DNA of 64,000 bases. Origin: Hirundichthys speculiger. Lineage: Eukaryota > Chordata > Actinopteri > Beloniformes > Exocoetidae. The position numbers and the translations under genes were made by a program. The notes under the pieces were generated by a model, which saw only the letters and a list, made by a program, of their open reading frames with translations, was not told where the DNA came from and ran no database searches. The DNA lies in assembly GCA_018398805.1 (NCBI GenBank), contig JAGFBZ010000863.1:1428501-1492500 (forward strand), in the 5' to 3' direction. Shown here in pieces: positions 49,155 to 61,369 of this stretch (positions are counted from its first letter, which is position 1; each line of letters begins with the position of its first letter).

Positions 49155-49530
49155 TTGGTGGAAGGGTGATAATTTGGGGTTTTTATGCAGCCACAGGACC
49201 AGTACATGTTGTCTTTAAGTTGACAAGGAATTCCTCGGCGTGGCAACATATTTAGGAGTCAAATGAGAGGCCATTTGTCTGAAAGCTAATGCTTTGGCTG
49301 AAATTGGATCGATGATCCCAAGCACACTGATAAATCTATAAAAGAAGGAACAGAAAAAAAATCCATGTGTTGCAGTATCCCAGTAAAATTCCAGATCTTA
49401 ACCTGATTGCAAAGCTTTAGCAGGACCTTTAGCTGGACAAAAATTCCTGCACTACAGGGAATGATTTCTTAAAGTTATTAATGCTAAAGGTAGTTCTACA
49501 AGTTCTAGGATGCACTTAATTTTTCACACA
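49155..49530 (+). pseudogene. Tc1-like transposase relic
   Basis: GRVIIWGFYAATGPVHVVFK near 49163-49220 corresponds to GGSIM.WG.F...G of Tc1 transposases. In the next frame IDDPKHTDKSIKE holds the second catalytic Asp block. After another frame change PDLNLIAKL follows, where the family has PDLNPIE.LW, so the catalytic Glu is Ala here. It is broken by several frameshifts. The GATGCACTTAATTTTTCACA sequence at about 49509 is probably the 3' terminal region of the element. Confidence 0.7.
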
Positions 49531-49548
49531 CTGCCTTGACATTTTCAT

Positions 49549-49696
49549 TCAATTTTTGTTCAGTTAAATAAGAGGGAGATATATTTGCATAATATCTCAT
49601 CTTTAATCTTTTTTTTTTCATTTCAGGTTGTTTTAACCTAATTGGAAGACCTGATAAGGTCTTCAAGCATTAAGATATTCTCTTTCTCACAAGTAA
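49549..49696 (+). repeat. Direct repeat copy 1
   Basis: This segment and 50450-50606 share CATAATGTCTCAT-like, TTGTTTGAACCTA-like, ATAAGGTC and CAAGCATTAA blocks in the same order. Copy 1 holds a perfect small hairpin, GAAGACC-TGATAA-GGTCTTC, which is degraded in copy 2. It probably derives from the 3' part of the adjacent Tc1 relic. Confidence 0.7.
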
Positions 49697-49699
49697 ATA

Positions 49700-50445
49700 T
49701 TGAGTTCCTATAAACTTCAGAATTTCTGAGAATAATTTTTGTTATGACTTTACATGTTCTTAATGTAAAAAAAAGATTTCATAATTCAGCAAGTCAAAGA
49801 AAAAAGGGAAAAAACAAACAAACAAAAAAAAACCCTTGGTCTTTTACTTAGTGAGGAAAATGATCTATTATATATCAGCGATATTTGATATTGTGCTAAA
49901 TATCCCAAAATATGTCATTGTTTAATCTGTGGTAGTCTTTCAGGATGATTCTCCCTTCAGGTTAATCTGAACAGCACAGAGGAGGCATATTAGCTGAAAA
50001 CACAATTCTAGGTGGCAAATGTCAAGTGTGACTGTTTACCCTTTCTCTATAGAGATTGATCGTTCATTTCCTCTGTTGCTACCGCCCGAAGCAGAACAGA
50101 CGTACATGGAAAATGCCTGTCCTTCTGCCTCAGGTTCTTTCGTCTAGAAAAAAAGGCAGAATATTGAAACAATAGTCCTTGAAAGTGTTGGAACTAAGAA
50201 GCAAAGGAAGAAGTTACTCTTACATTGTTATAAATTTAGACATCTGAAAGAAAGAGTCCATTGTACGAGGCTATTGGTAACTTCTGGTTACAGTACTCAT
50301 TGCAGCAGAGCTGAAGAGACCTCCCACATGAGGAATGAATTATCTGACGTCGGTAATGTAGATGGTATGCACTGTTGTTCATTACGTTGAACAACTTGCT
50401 CAAGTTACCTTTTTCGAACATCGGCCATCTTCATTAGTTTATTTA
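49700..50445. other. No gene recognised
   Basis: Sequence between the two direct repeats. No coding signal seen. Confidence 0.45.
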
Positions 50446-50449
50446 ATTC

Positions 50450-50606
50450 AATTTTTATTCAGTAAATAATATCTGCATAATGTCTCATGTAATTTCATGT
50501 CTTGTTTTTTTTTCCCCCATCTCAAGTTGTTTGAACCTAGATTTAAGACCCCATAAGGTCATCAAGCATTAAAATATGCTCTTTCACATAAGTAAATAAT
50601 TAGTTT
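50450..50606 (+). repeat. Direct repeat copy 2
   Basis: Partner of 49549-49696, about 900 bp downstream in the same orientation. No transposase similarity precedes it, so it may be the surviving end of a second copy. Confidence 0.7.
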
Positions 50607-50755
50607 AATTTAGTTGGGTTCCTCGTTACATTACAGGCAATAACATAACAAAGTCTCTGGTAACATCCTCTGTACCCATTAAATAAATAACACACACACA
50701 ATAAAATAAGATTCACGCAGAGCGGGCTTGGTACATTGGAATCACCTGTCGTGAT

Positions 50756-51503
50756 TAGGGTTGTAGCAATACCATGGGCGAGGCTAGCCCTTTTTTAGGG
50801 GTGCTTCAGCACTCCTAAATTTAAATTCAGCACCCCAAAAACCTGGAGTAAGAAATGTTGTTATTCTAAAATTTTAGTTCGCATTTGACAGGCTTAGGTA
50901 ATGTCCAAAACTTAATGCATAGATTGTGGTTTAAGTTTATATTTTAAGAATGAAAATGAAAACGACCCCGCCTAATGGTATCGTCCTCTTCTCTCTAACT
51001 TTACTTGTGGGTTGTGGTGGGGCTCATTGGGTGCTCAGCACCCCTAAAGTTCTGACCCTAGAATCACCCCTGAGCGATACACTAATCTCGCAATACGATA
51101 CGATACATGATATTTGGCTCACGATACGATAAATATCGATTTTCATCTTTCAATACATTTACATCATTTTCCAAAAGATTTTAAAGGGACAAAGTGATTT
51201 TGGTGGCATCTTGTAAGTGTTTCAATTGACTTTTTTGAATTAATTTAACTGAAGGCATCAGTTACACATTATATGGCTGACAGGCAGCCTGCAGATGCTG
51301 GACAAAATGAATAAAAGATTTGTTGAGAAAAATAGTTCCATTTATTTTAACAGTTCAAATTGTTGCTTGCAAGCTTTTAAAGGTGGGACACGGGGGTTTT
51401 GAAAGAAGCTTAGAATATCGATACCCGCGGCTGAAAAATCGATACTCTCTGGGGGAAAAAATATCAATATATATCGCAGAATCGATAAAATCGCTCAGCT
51501 CTA
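50756..51503. mobile_element. hAT element containing a nested hAT
   Basis: Ends TAGGGTTGTAGCAATAC and AAATCGCTCAGCTCTA are imperfect inverted repeats. Flanks GTCGTGAT (50748-50755) and GTCGTTAT (51504-51511) match at 7 of 8 positions. Subterminal CGATACGATA and ATCGAT motifs are typical of this fish hAT group. Removing the nested 300-bp element and one copy of its TSD leaves about 440 bp. No transposase remains. Confidence 0.85.
50773..51072. mobile_element. Nested hAT MITE, 300 bp
   Basis: The left end CATGGGCGAGGCTAG and right end CTAGAATCACCCCTG are imperfect inverted repeats. AGCAATAC (50765-50772) and AGCGATAC (51073-51080) are a 7/8 target duplication inside the outer element. AGGGGTGCT and AGCACCCCT motifs recur near both ends. 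Confidence 0.82.
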
Positions 51504-51806
51504 GTCGTTATAAATCCATATTTCAAGTAGGACTCATGGTATTCTCTGTGAAAAGCTTTCTTTTTCTTGGAAGTCGTAGACTGTTCTTTCTCTTCACTGT
51601 GCATTTCCCCTTCACAAGGAAACTTTCCAAAGACGTCTGTTTCTTACTCCTCATTTTGCTAGCTGAGTTAAATTTTGGCGCAAAAAAACTTCTTGCACAA
51701 TATACACATGCCAACTTGTTTCAGTTTACCCAGTAGACATACTAGCATGTGCTCTTTGATATCATATATACACATGCTCACACTTACTCTCTTCCTCTCT
51801 CTTTCT

Positions 51807-51841
51807 CACACACACGTGCACGCACACACACACACACACAC
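51807..51841. repeat. (CA)n microsatellite
   Basis: Interrupted CA tract of about 35 bp. Confidence 0.95.
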
Positions 51842-51944
51842 TTCTCACCTGCATAAGATTAGGATTACAATTCATGTTGGGGGAAAGGACGCACTGAGGA
51901 CCCCCCTCACACCCACACACCAATCCCCATGACCACCACCACCT

Positions 51945-52045
51945 CCCCAGAAGAGACTGAACTAGAACAAGGCTGCAGGTCCAGATGGTGTCAGCGCGAG
52001 GCTCCTGCAGGCCCGCATGGACAGCTATGAGAGATTCTAAAACAG
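51945..52045 (+). pseudogene. LINE reverse transcriptase fragment
   Basis: The frame reads KRLN-stop-NKAAGPDGVSARLLQARMD. CR1/L2/Rex-type LINEs have (R)KAAGPDGV..R.L..C at the start of the reverse transcriptase domain. Only about 30 codons survive and flanking similarity is lost. The long minus-strand frame over this region (51762-52193) is its antisense shadow. Confidence 0.6.
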
Positions 52046-52253
52046 GAGAATCCTCTAGATCCTCATCTTGAATGTGAACAACACAAAAGAGGTGACAGTG
52101 CATTTTTGAAAGCCATAAGCCATACAGTGTTTCAAAAGCAGGCTGGAATGGAAACGCAACATGGGGGCAAACTATGAGAAAAGAACAGAGCATTTTTTCT
52201 TTTTCTTTTTTTTTTTGAGGAAAATAAAGTCCTTAAATGTTTGCAGCAAGATG

Positions 52254-52319
52254 TTGCTAAAAGTCTGCAAGGGAGAGTGCAATTTTTTGCTAAAAGTCTG
52301 CAAGGGAGAGAGCAGTTTT
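52254..52319. repeat. 33-bp tandem duplication
   Basis: Two adjacent 33-bp units beginning TTGCTAAAAGTCTGCAAGGG differ at two or three positions. The period is a multiple of three, which keeps a short plus-strand frame open, but nothing suggests that it is translated. Confidence 0.85.
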
Positions 52320-53272
52320 CATTACCGCCATTTCTGGAGGCACATGTGAAAAAAAGGAAGCAGATTTAAATGAGAGATTGTAACGTACTGGTGTGTATCT
52401 GTGTGCATTTGTATATATTGTAGGGGAAAGATGTTGCCATGTAAAGGGTATAATTAGTCTTCAAAATGTTTTTGGTGAGTACCAAGTGCCAAAACTGGAT
52501 GTGAATGTTGGGTATTTCCAGAAGATAATTGCACTGTAACAACACAAGTACTGTTTCCCCATGTTACCTGTAGTAGTATGTGTGTCTATATATGTACATA
52601 TAATATACATTACAGAGAGAGAGCATGAGAGAGAGATTGATAGATCTCAGATGTGGAAAAGAAAGGCTAGGATGTTTCCTTAATAACACAATAATTACTG
52701 GCATATTGTCTTTATTTTTTCTATTTAAATGCTCACATTGACATTCATTTATTCATGCAAACACATGTTTGCACAAAGACTGAGGCACCCACTGACATGC
52801 CACTGTCTGACTTGCTGACACAATGACACCCCACATCTGGGGACATCTCTTAAGGAAAATCATGCAGATTTATTCATACTACGGGTCAAAAGAAAGTGAC
52901 TCTGAAGAAGAAAATGGAGGTGATGAAGAAAGTAAGAATAAAGAAACATTTCAAGATATCAAAAAAGTGTGAATGAAGCAGAAAAGTTAAAAATCAAAAA
53001 AACTCAAAGAAAGAGAACGAGACTGTTGTCAAGGCCTTTTCCTGTCTGTGTATGAACACCCAGGAGGCCCTTTTACATACAAGGAAACGTGTGAGCACAC
53101 ACATGCAAACGCGCAAACACACACACACACACAGCATGGCGATTGGGCAGGCAGTGTACTGTCTACCAGAGTACAAGGACAGGTGTGTTCTCAAGCAAAG
53201 CCCCACTGTGACTGTCAGGTTGTGTGTGTTTGTAAGTATGAGAGAGAGAGGTGAGCTGGCTAAGGGTTACGT

Positions 53273-53311
<39 letters not shown>

Positions 53312-54250
53312 CCACAGGTATATGTAAAAGATTTGTCAATGTGCCAATAATCTACCATATATCTCTAAAGTGACAGTAAACATGGTTTTAGGTGAACAAC
53401 ACACACAAACACACACACTTACAAATATGTGAGGAAGGACAAGTCAAAGTCATCCCCCTCTGGCTTTGTTGTTCTTCCTTCTATCACTCTGTCTCCTCTC
53501 TATCCCCCCCCAAATTACAGGCAAATGTGTCAACATGTGCAAACACATGCTATGCAAGGGTGATGTAATGCTGAAGTTCTTAAAATAAAAAAAAGACAGC
53601 TCCAAATCCAGTGTAGTATTTTTGTGTAAAGGAGCATTTGTAGCAGTTCCAACCAGCCGCTACAATGTTTGAGTTTGATCCGTGCTTCTTAAAGACAATG
53701 TTTTACACAGCAGGAATAGAGCGCGCACAGAGCCTGACAAATCATGTGGTTCCAAATGAAAAAAAAAAATAAAATCCTCGAGGTACAGTACCTGCCCACT
53801 GCTAATTCTTATGAGGGGAAGCAATGATGGCAACCTATTTTGATAAGTTTTATTTTTTTTTTTTGTTTAGGAAAATAACACCTATAATGTATCTATATTG
53901 TTGTTATTATTTGTTTAATTATTTATGAATTTATCATGCCAAAAAAAAAATGTTGAAAACATGGAAGGGAAAATGAGGAGAGTGTTGTAGCTGTGAGCAA
54001 TTCTGGAATAATATCTGGTGGTAGTCATCCTGTTGTGCTTTCAAATCTTTGTTGCCTCTGCATTAAGCTTTTTTTACCCATCTAATTTTAAGACCTGCTA
54101 CTTCTACAGTAGACTTGCACCCAGAAAAGCCTGCAATTATTACAAAATGACTTAATCCGAGAATCACAACAATAAGCTATTAAACGGACAGATTTGCCAT
54201 CTTTTGAGTGGCTCAGCACCACAGAGACCGAGAGTTACAACCCTCCCATA
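52320..54250. other. No gene recognised; CA microsatellites
   Basis: Contains (CA)n at 53117-53133 and 53273-53304 and several A/T runs. No coding or transposon signature. Confidence 0.45.
53273..53304. repeat. (CA)n microsatellite
   Basis: About 15 uninterrupted CA units. Confidence 0.95.
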
Positions 54251-54259
54251 GACATGTAT

Positions 54260-55515
54260 TCAGGGAAAGACTGGGACTAAAAAAAATGGCCCTGGACCTG
54301 CACCCACATGATTGTTTATTCAAGAACACTAATATTAAAAAACCACTAAATATCACTTGCATCTCCAAAACAAAAATGAACAAACATTTTCTTTTTTACT
54401 GCTATTTTACTGTTACTTATATGCTTGCATTTTAAAGAGAAAAAATCTATATCTATATCACATATCCTTGATTAACATTTGTTTATTAGCATTACTTGGA
54501 ATGACAGCCATTAAACCTGTACTTATACCTCCAAAATTCTAACACTTTGGATAAACATATTATTTGATACCAAGGCTGCAAACAAGAAGAATAAAACAGA
54601 TTTGGTTTTCCTAAATCCCATTACAGTTTTAGCCTTTTAGGTCTATTCAGTGTCAGAATTAGCCTGTTTGACACATTTTATAGTTTTAATATTATGCTAA
54701 GGTGACCCAAAAACCCCAAAAGATGACACCCTACTGGCCTCTTGTTGATGCTGCAAAAAATACTGAAAGATAGTCAAAGATGACAAAGTAGCTTTATAAA
54801 GCATACATTTATTTAAAATATTCTTTCTCTGTTTGCAAATGAAAATGTTCTGATCTGTAAACCTAAATAATGCCTCATAATCAGTGACATGTGGTGAGAT
54901 TCATGGCTGGTGAGGCACTGACTCCATCAGAATCAGATTTACACGTTTATGAACCTAACAGAGTAGATTATTCACCATCTGGTCAGCAGTAGTTAGCAGG
55001 TTATGTTTCATATGTCATCAGCATCTTTTGAAAAGATTTTCCAGTGGCCTTTATTGGATAGAAGAGAAAGCAATGGCAAAAACACAACAACATATTACAA
55101 CCTCCCATGCAATGCTGCTGTGATTAGTTAGGGTACCATTCAACTAATCACCCCTCAAATAGCAGTTTTAGCCTATTCCACAGACATTGACCCACCACGC
55201 ACCACGAAAGAGAAGACAAAGAAAAATATTGCCCAAATGGAAAACACTTCTCCCTCATACTTGGCTTTTTTGAGTTTTCATTTTTCCCATCCACCTTTCT
55301 CCTTGCATTTTCTGCTTGCCATCTTTCTGTTGACGGGACGCTACTGTTAGTCTGCTTTGTTGGTTTTTAGGCCTGTAAATGATAAATTATCATCTTAGCG
55401 CCCCCTGCTGTTTGTTGATAGACTGAAAATTTTGGTTATTAAACAGGGCCGACGGCCGTAGACCAGACGGCCGTTCTCGACTTTTCCAGAATCCACAGAT
55501 TACCAGTCCGCCCCT
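54260..55515. mobile_element. hAT element, perfect TSD
   Basis: The left end TCAGGGAAAGACTGGGACTA and right end TTACCAGTCCGCCCCT are inverted (AGGG..GACTGG). ACATGTAT at 54252-54259 and 55516-55523 is an exact 8-bp duplication. TGGCCCTGGA inside the left end and GGGCCGACGGCCGT inside the right end are subterminal. A second terminus-like motif, CAGTGACATGTGGTGAG, begins at 54882 and may mark a nested insertion. The 1256-bp length is long for a MITE, but I find no transposase motif. Confidence 0.87.
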
Positions 55516-55523
55516 ACATGTAT

Positions 55524-56813
55524 AAAACTCAAAACTCATGGAGCACCTGGTAGCTCCAGACATCAGTGGTTCCACCATTAAACTCCATTCAGTCTCTGAA
55601 GCACATTCAGCAGTAGGTTAACAAAATTAGAGCTTTTTATGATCTTAACTTTACAGTTTCCCATTTCAGTAATGTTATTTTTCATGTAGAAAGAAGATAA
55701 CAATCATAAGAATAATCATGTTGCATGAGGAGCACTTCAGTAAACCTGCAGTCAGCATCAGCCTGCAGGTATCAGCGTTCTTAGCATATAAAATATTTTT
55801 CTTTGAACATTAGATACATCTTCTCCTTCTTATTTTATTATGTTTTGATTTTTGTTTTGTCTGCATTTTCATTAATTATGGTTTTGGGGTGCCTGATGAT
55901 GATAAACTGTATATCTGTTGTTGGATTTGTTATCAGGGAGGTTCCAGTCACCAGTCAGATGTTCGTGATGCTCCATTAGAGTGTCCTGCTGACATGGTGA
56001 TGAGCTATCATTGCTCATTTTGAGGAACACGCTGGATTTCCAGATGTCCAAACCTCTGCAATCTCCTAAAATGTGATTCACTGCCACAGATTAAACTACC
56101 CAACAGTATGAAATGTAAAAGATAAATATTTATTGAAACCTTTTATATCCTACTTCATTGGATTTTACATCACAGTTTTGCTCAAGGCAGATGTTTTTCT
56201 TGTTTATATTTCACAATTTACAAAAAACATGGTGAAATATAAATGTATTCATTCTTATGTAAATGTATTCAGACATGTTAGCAAACCATGTGCCCTCAAA
56301 AATCTAACTGATGAATATCATCTTTGACTCAACTCAAAAATATATAATTTTATTTCACTAATTTATTCCGTGAAGGTAAATTCCTTATAATAATCAGTGC
56401 GGATGATGACTAATATTTAGTGAAATAATGGGGTATATAGTTGATTTGGTCGTATCTGAATCCATTCAAGCGGACTGACAGATGATGAGATGTTTGGAAT
56501 TATCAACAGAAACGTGAACCACATGATCGTGAGTTGGCGAGATCAAGGAGCGTCATAACTCTCTTTCCAAATGGCACTGGAATGGCTTAATTCCTGGAAG
56601 CTTACCAATGAGTCAGACACACATTTTGAACATATTCACACATTCTTAATGCTACATTTTCAACATGTCTTGTAAATGGCAGAAGGAAGCATTCTCCAGG
56701 AAACACCAGGAAGACCAAATATTCTGTGCACAGGAACACCTCAATGCATATTTGTCATATTTTTTGAGCCTCCTGTCACATGCACGATGATTACACTGGA
56801 GGCAAATAAGATG
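55524..56813. other. No gene recognised
   Basis: AT-rich. A 71-codon minus-strand frame (55872-56087) is polar and unmatched. No supported feature. Confidence 0.45.
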
Positions 56814-56914
56814 CACTATATTGCCGAAAGTTTTTGCTCATCCATCCAAATTATTGGAATCAGGTGTTCCAATCACTTCAATGGCCACAGGTGTATAAAA
56901 TGAAACACCTCGGC

Positions 56915-57976
56915 ATGCAGACTGTTTCTACAAACATCTGTGAAAGAATTAGTCGCTCTCAGGAGCTCAGTGAATTCCAGCATGGAACTGTGATAGGATG
57001 ACACCTGTGCAACAAATCCAGTCGTGAAATTTCCTCGCTCCCAAATATTCCACAGTTAACTGTCAGCTGTATTATAAGGAAATTGAAGTGTTTGGGAATG
57101 ACAGCAACTCAGCCATGAAGTGGTAGGACCCGTAAACTGACAGAGCGGTGTCAGCAGATGCTGAAGAGCATAGTACGAAGAGGTCGCCAACTTTCTGCAG
57201 AGTCAATCACTACAGACCTCCAAACTTCATGTCGCCTTCAGATTAGCTCAACAACAGTGTACAGAGAGCTTCATGAATGGGTTTCCATGGTCAAGCAGTT
57301 GCATCCAAGCCATACATCACCAAGTGCAATGCAAAGCATCAGATGCAGTGGTGTAAAACACACCGCCACTGGACTCTAGATCAGTGGAGGAACGTTCTCT
57401 GGAGTGACGAATCACACTTCTCCATCTGGTAATCTGATGGAAGAGTCTGGTTTTGGTGGTTGCCAGGAGAATGGTACTTGTCTGACTGCATTGTGCCAAG
57501 TGTAAAGTTTGGTGGAGGTGGGGGGGGGGGGGGGGGGGGTTGTTTTTGAGGAGCTGGGCTTGGCCCCTTAGTTCCAGTGAAAGGAACTCTGAATGCTTCA
57601 GCAGACCAAGACATTTTGGACAATTCCATGCTCCCAACTTTGTGGGAACAGTTTGGAGCTGGCTCCTCCCTCTTCCAACATGACTGTGCACCAGTGCACG
57701 AAAGCAAGGTCCATAAAGACATGGATGGCAGAATCTGGTGTGGATGAACTTGACTGGCCTGCACAGAGTCCTGACCTCAACCCGATAGAACACCTTTGGG
57801 ATGAATTAGAATTAGAGCCAGACCTTCTCAGCCAACATCACTGTTTGACGTCACAAATGCACTTCTGGAAGAATGGTCAAAAATTCCCATAAACACACTT
57901 CTTAAACCTTGTGGACAGCCTTCCCAGAAGAGTTAAAGCTGTTCTAGCTCCAAAGGGTGGACCCAGGTCATATTGA
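56915..57976 (+). pseudogene. Tc1 transposase pseudogene
   Basis: The ATG at 56915 begins MQTVSTNICERISRSQELSE, then FQHGTVIG, which opens this Tc1 subfamily's helix-turn-helix. The next codon is already a stop (56999-57001). Beyond it LCNKSSREIS, RCQQMLKSIVRRGRQLSAES and LQTSCRLQISSTTVYRELHE follow in order. The C-terminal part includes KTWMAESGVDELDWPAQSPD, then LNPIEHLWDELE, which holds the catalytic Glu. The frame ends AVLAPKGGPRSY-stop at 57976. Further stops, frameshifts and a 20-G run at the Gly-rich site break the frame. Confidence 0.9.
57530..57549 (+). repeat. G20 run inside the transposase pseudogene
   Basis: Twenty consecutive G directly after SVKFGGG, where the family encodes about four glycines. 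Most likely a homopolymer expansion of GGG codons after loss of function. Confidence 0.9.
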
Positions 57977-58548
57977 TTAGGAATGGGATGTCACTAAAGC
58001 TCATATTGTGAGTCAAGGCAGGTGAGCAAGTACTTTTGGCAATATAGTGTATCACAGAAAAAGTATGGCATGACCAATATAACTATATAAACTACTATAT
58101 GGCTATTATGGAGCCCCTGAACTTTTTAATCCTATTTCTACACAGCATTAGATGGACCTTTTTGCTCCTTTTCATCTTTCTTAGGTAGAAAGAATTGTGA
58201 TTTCCTATAGGTCTGTCTGTAGAAAGAGGACATTCTGTATATACGCACACACATAACAGCCAGTGTGTTCAAGTGCAGGGTGGATTATAGGAATGTTCTA
58301 CACACAAAAGAAGAAAAACACAGCTATAAAACACATTTGAAAGAACTGGGGAAAGTCCCTCTGTCAGGGCAGTTTCCTTTGTGGTTATGTACATTTATAG
58401 GGTCTCAACATGAACAAATTCCCAATAACAGATCACTTTACTAATGGCTATGTTAAGTGCCAGCTGAACCTGACTGGACCCACCACAAGGGGGTCTTAAA
58501 TATATTTTGTTGGCTCGGTTCATGTGTGTTTCTTTGATTCAGAGATTT

Positions 58549-58567
58549 TTCTTTCTTTCTCTTCCCT

Positions 58568-58599
<32 letters not shown>
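58549..58599. repeat. (TTTC)n microsatellite
   Basis: About nine uninterrupted TTTC units after an imperfect start. Confidence 0.95.
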
Positions 58600-59739
58600 A
58601 AGATTGAGTTTACTATAATTATTACACCACTAAAACCAATTAATTTACTATTGCTTGAATGGACAGTAAAAATAAGCCAAAGTTGTCAACAAGTTTCTGC
58701 TCTAAATTGTTGGTTTAAATAATAATGGTTCTGAAAATCAGCACAGCAGTATTGATTATGTGTAAGGTACTATGAGGCATGGCACATATAGAGCTATTTA
58801 TTGTCCACTCTCTATTGATTTTAGTTCAAGTGTATGAGTCACATATCGGGTGAATATGAAAAGTATCTGTTTGGTGTGGTTAAGGCTGGTGCCATGCATT
58901 TTAGAAGTAATTAATACCAAGACATAAAAAAAAAGACTTTATAGTTTACATTTTCAAAATGAAAAGAGAAACAAAACACCTTTTTAACATTCTGTCAAAA
59001 TCAAAGAATGCCCACAAGAGACGGATAGCTTTAATTAATGTCTCAATCATTTAAAAAAAAAAATCATCCAAAACTCTTTACAGGTCATGTAGAACACAGT
59101 AGATGAATTTATGAATTTTATTATGGTTTGGAGGAAAATTATATTTTCTTTTTTTTAATCTTTTTATTTTAGCATTTCTTTATTAGCAGATGTACAAATT
59201 CCTATTGTTCAGTTTGAATTGCAATACTTTGTATTGACTTTAATTGGCATAACCTACCGTGGAGGGGTTATCTGTCCCCATATCAAATCAAACTGAATTC
59301 ATTAATTATTATAACTACATTCGTCCACAATGCAAAAAATTACCATTTCACAATAGTCTAAAAAGAAGGAATGTTTTCACTTTGAAATTGCTACATAGTG
59401 TCACTTTGCCAAGAGCCCTTATTGTCAACCTTCAAAGATAATTACCTCACTACTGCCGTTCTTCTATGCACAAGGACTTGAATGGTGCATATTGCCAGTT
59501 ATCCTTCTGCAGTGGCAACTGATGAATTGGCAGTGCCAAGAGTCAGCATCAAAAACTTTATTCTACAGTGTTTACTGACCAACAAGTCACACAGGTCACA
59601 TAAGGAGGCTGGAAAGAAACAAAGAAATGTCCTTTGACTCTCAGACATGGTGCTCATGTTCATTTCCACGACCATAGATTCAGTCATTTAGCTTTTATCT
59701 TAACTCTCTACTACTCTGCTACTTTGTTCCATAGTGACA

Positions 59740-59871
59740 ATAAATACATAAATAAATACATAAATAAATAAATGAATGAATGAATAAATAAATGAATAAA
59801 TAAATAAATAAATAAATAAATACATACATACATACATACATACACACATACATACATACATACATAAATAC
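59740..59871. repeat. (AAAT)n/(ACAT)n compound microsatellite
   Basis: About 130 bp grading from AAAT and AATG units into ACAT units. Confidence 0.95.
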
Positions 59872-59961
59872 TTGCTTATGGTCATAAAATTTTAACGAGT
59901 CATTAAAATCAACAAAAACATAGACTTTAGAGGAGCAAAAAGAAATACATTGTTAAAGTTG

Positions 59962-59963
<2 letters not shown>

Positions 59964-59993
<30 letters not shown>

Positions 59994-60001
59994 AAAAAAA
60001 A
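59964..60001. repeat. C20-A18 homopolymer pair
   Basis: Twenty C directly followed by eighteen A. The A-rich sequence continues to about 60031. Confidence 0.9.
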
Positions 60002-61369
60002 GATAAAATAAAACTAAAAAAAAAACAAAACTACAGGACAGTTAATGTTTACATACTCCACGTGATGGCTGATCTCTGTCATGTCCCATGGATGCGGCCT
60101 TACACTAAAACATGTCCTACACTTCATGAAAGTTCTTCTTTCATTCCACTCTACCACTGTCCCCTACTTCTTTCAAAAGGCTTGCAGAAGACAATTAGTC
60201 TTGACGACCTACATTTTTTGAATGACATAGAAAGGGACGTGTTTTTTTTAGACTTTCTGATTTGTGCTTAGTCAGCTACGAAGAAAAAGACCCAAATCCC
60301 TGCCTAAAAAACCAGGGTATTTGTCAAATCATGCAGGTGTTTACAATTACTATCCATTTTGCTGGAAATTTATTGAGACTCTATACTGTAACAGGCCAAA
60401 GAATATATCATGTAAACACAGTAGTGGAATAAAAAAGCCAAAATGGTGTGTGATATCAATATGCTTATAGCACATTTACTTATAGAAACGGCCATGCACG
60501 AGAAAAGAAAAAATATAAGGTCCAACATAATAACGTAAAACCAAACTCAAAACAATTAAATGGACGGTGAAGCAACTACAGCGATCAGCTTTTTGCCTTT
60601 AGGCGTATGTATCTTTGGCATATGTAACTATCCAAGCTGGGGGATCTACTCTAAGTCCTGCTGACAGGACACTTTTACGTGGAAAATAAAAAGGGATGGA
60701 AGGCTCTAAGAAGCTATTTACACACACACACAAAATTATGTGCTTGAATATATGCAGCACATTGTTCTCCATGGCAGTCCATCTCCTCAATCACCACCTC
60801 TATGTTATCACATGCACTGATTTCCATCACCATTATGGCTGTTCAGTGTTTCTTCATGTGCACTAATAATATGAAGAAATGCATGTCTGCATGTCAGTAT
60901 TATAACACTAACAAAGAAACAGCATCTCCAATCCTGTCTAAGCACAAGGAAAAAAAAAATCCTTTAGTCACTGACCAGGCAATTTCAAGTACAATTTGTA
61001 AGAATATTAGCAAAGACTCGCTAAATCACAGTAAATGAAGTCAAAATGGACCTAAAAATGAAGAAAAACAAGATAATTATACTATGTGTACTGGGCTGGA
61101 TACTCATCATTATCTTTTCAGCTCTGGAAACTTTTGAAGTACCTTCCATGACATCTGCCATGCAGACTTGTACTTAGTGTATGTGATTATATTCTTCCAT
61201 TATATTATATTATAATATGATAAATTCTTTCTAGATTTTCCTCCCCTTGTTTAAAACCAGTACTTTATTGTTATTGCAATCCTGTTTTTATATAATTTTC
61301 CAGTTGATAAATCATAATAATTATTTGTTTGATATATATTATATACTTTCATACTATATATATATATAT

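Larger units (their letters stand above)
56814..58049 (+). mobile_element. Tc1 element, second subfamily, decayed
   Basis: The left end CACTATATTGCCGAAAG and right end CTTTTGGCAATATAGTG are inverted repeats with one difference. TA follows the right end (58050-58051). TG precedes the left, consistent with a mutated TA duplication. The 1236-bp length fits a copy complete from end to end, with the transposase on the plus strand. Its termini and protein differ from the copy at 21.6 kb, so they are separate families. Confidence 0.9.
58600..61361. other. No gene recognised; simple repeats
   Basis: AT-rich DNA containing the tetranucleotide and C/A homopolymer repeats listed separately. No exon or transposon identified. 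Confidence 0.45.

Noticed and set aside
51762..52193. 143-codon minus-strand frame
   Set aside because: It covers a CA repeat and the antisense of a LINE fragment; there is no independent coding evidence.
55872..56087. 71-codon polar minus-strand frame
   Set aside because: No motif, no splice signals and no conserved context.
57317..57793. 158- and 127-codon minus-strand frames with poly-Pro
   Set aside because: They are antisense to the Tc1 transposase pseudogene and include the G20 run read as Pro.
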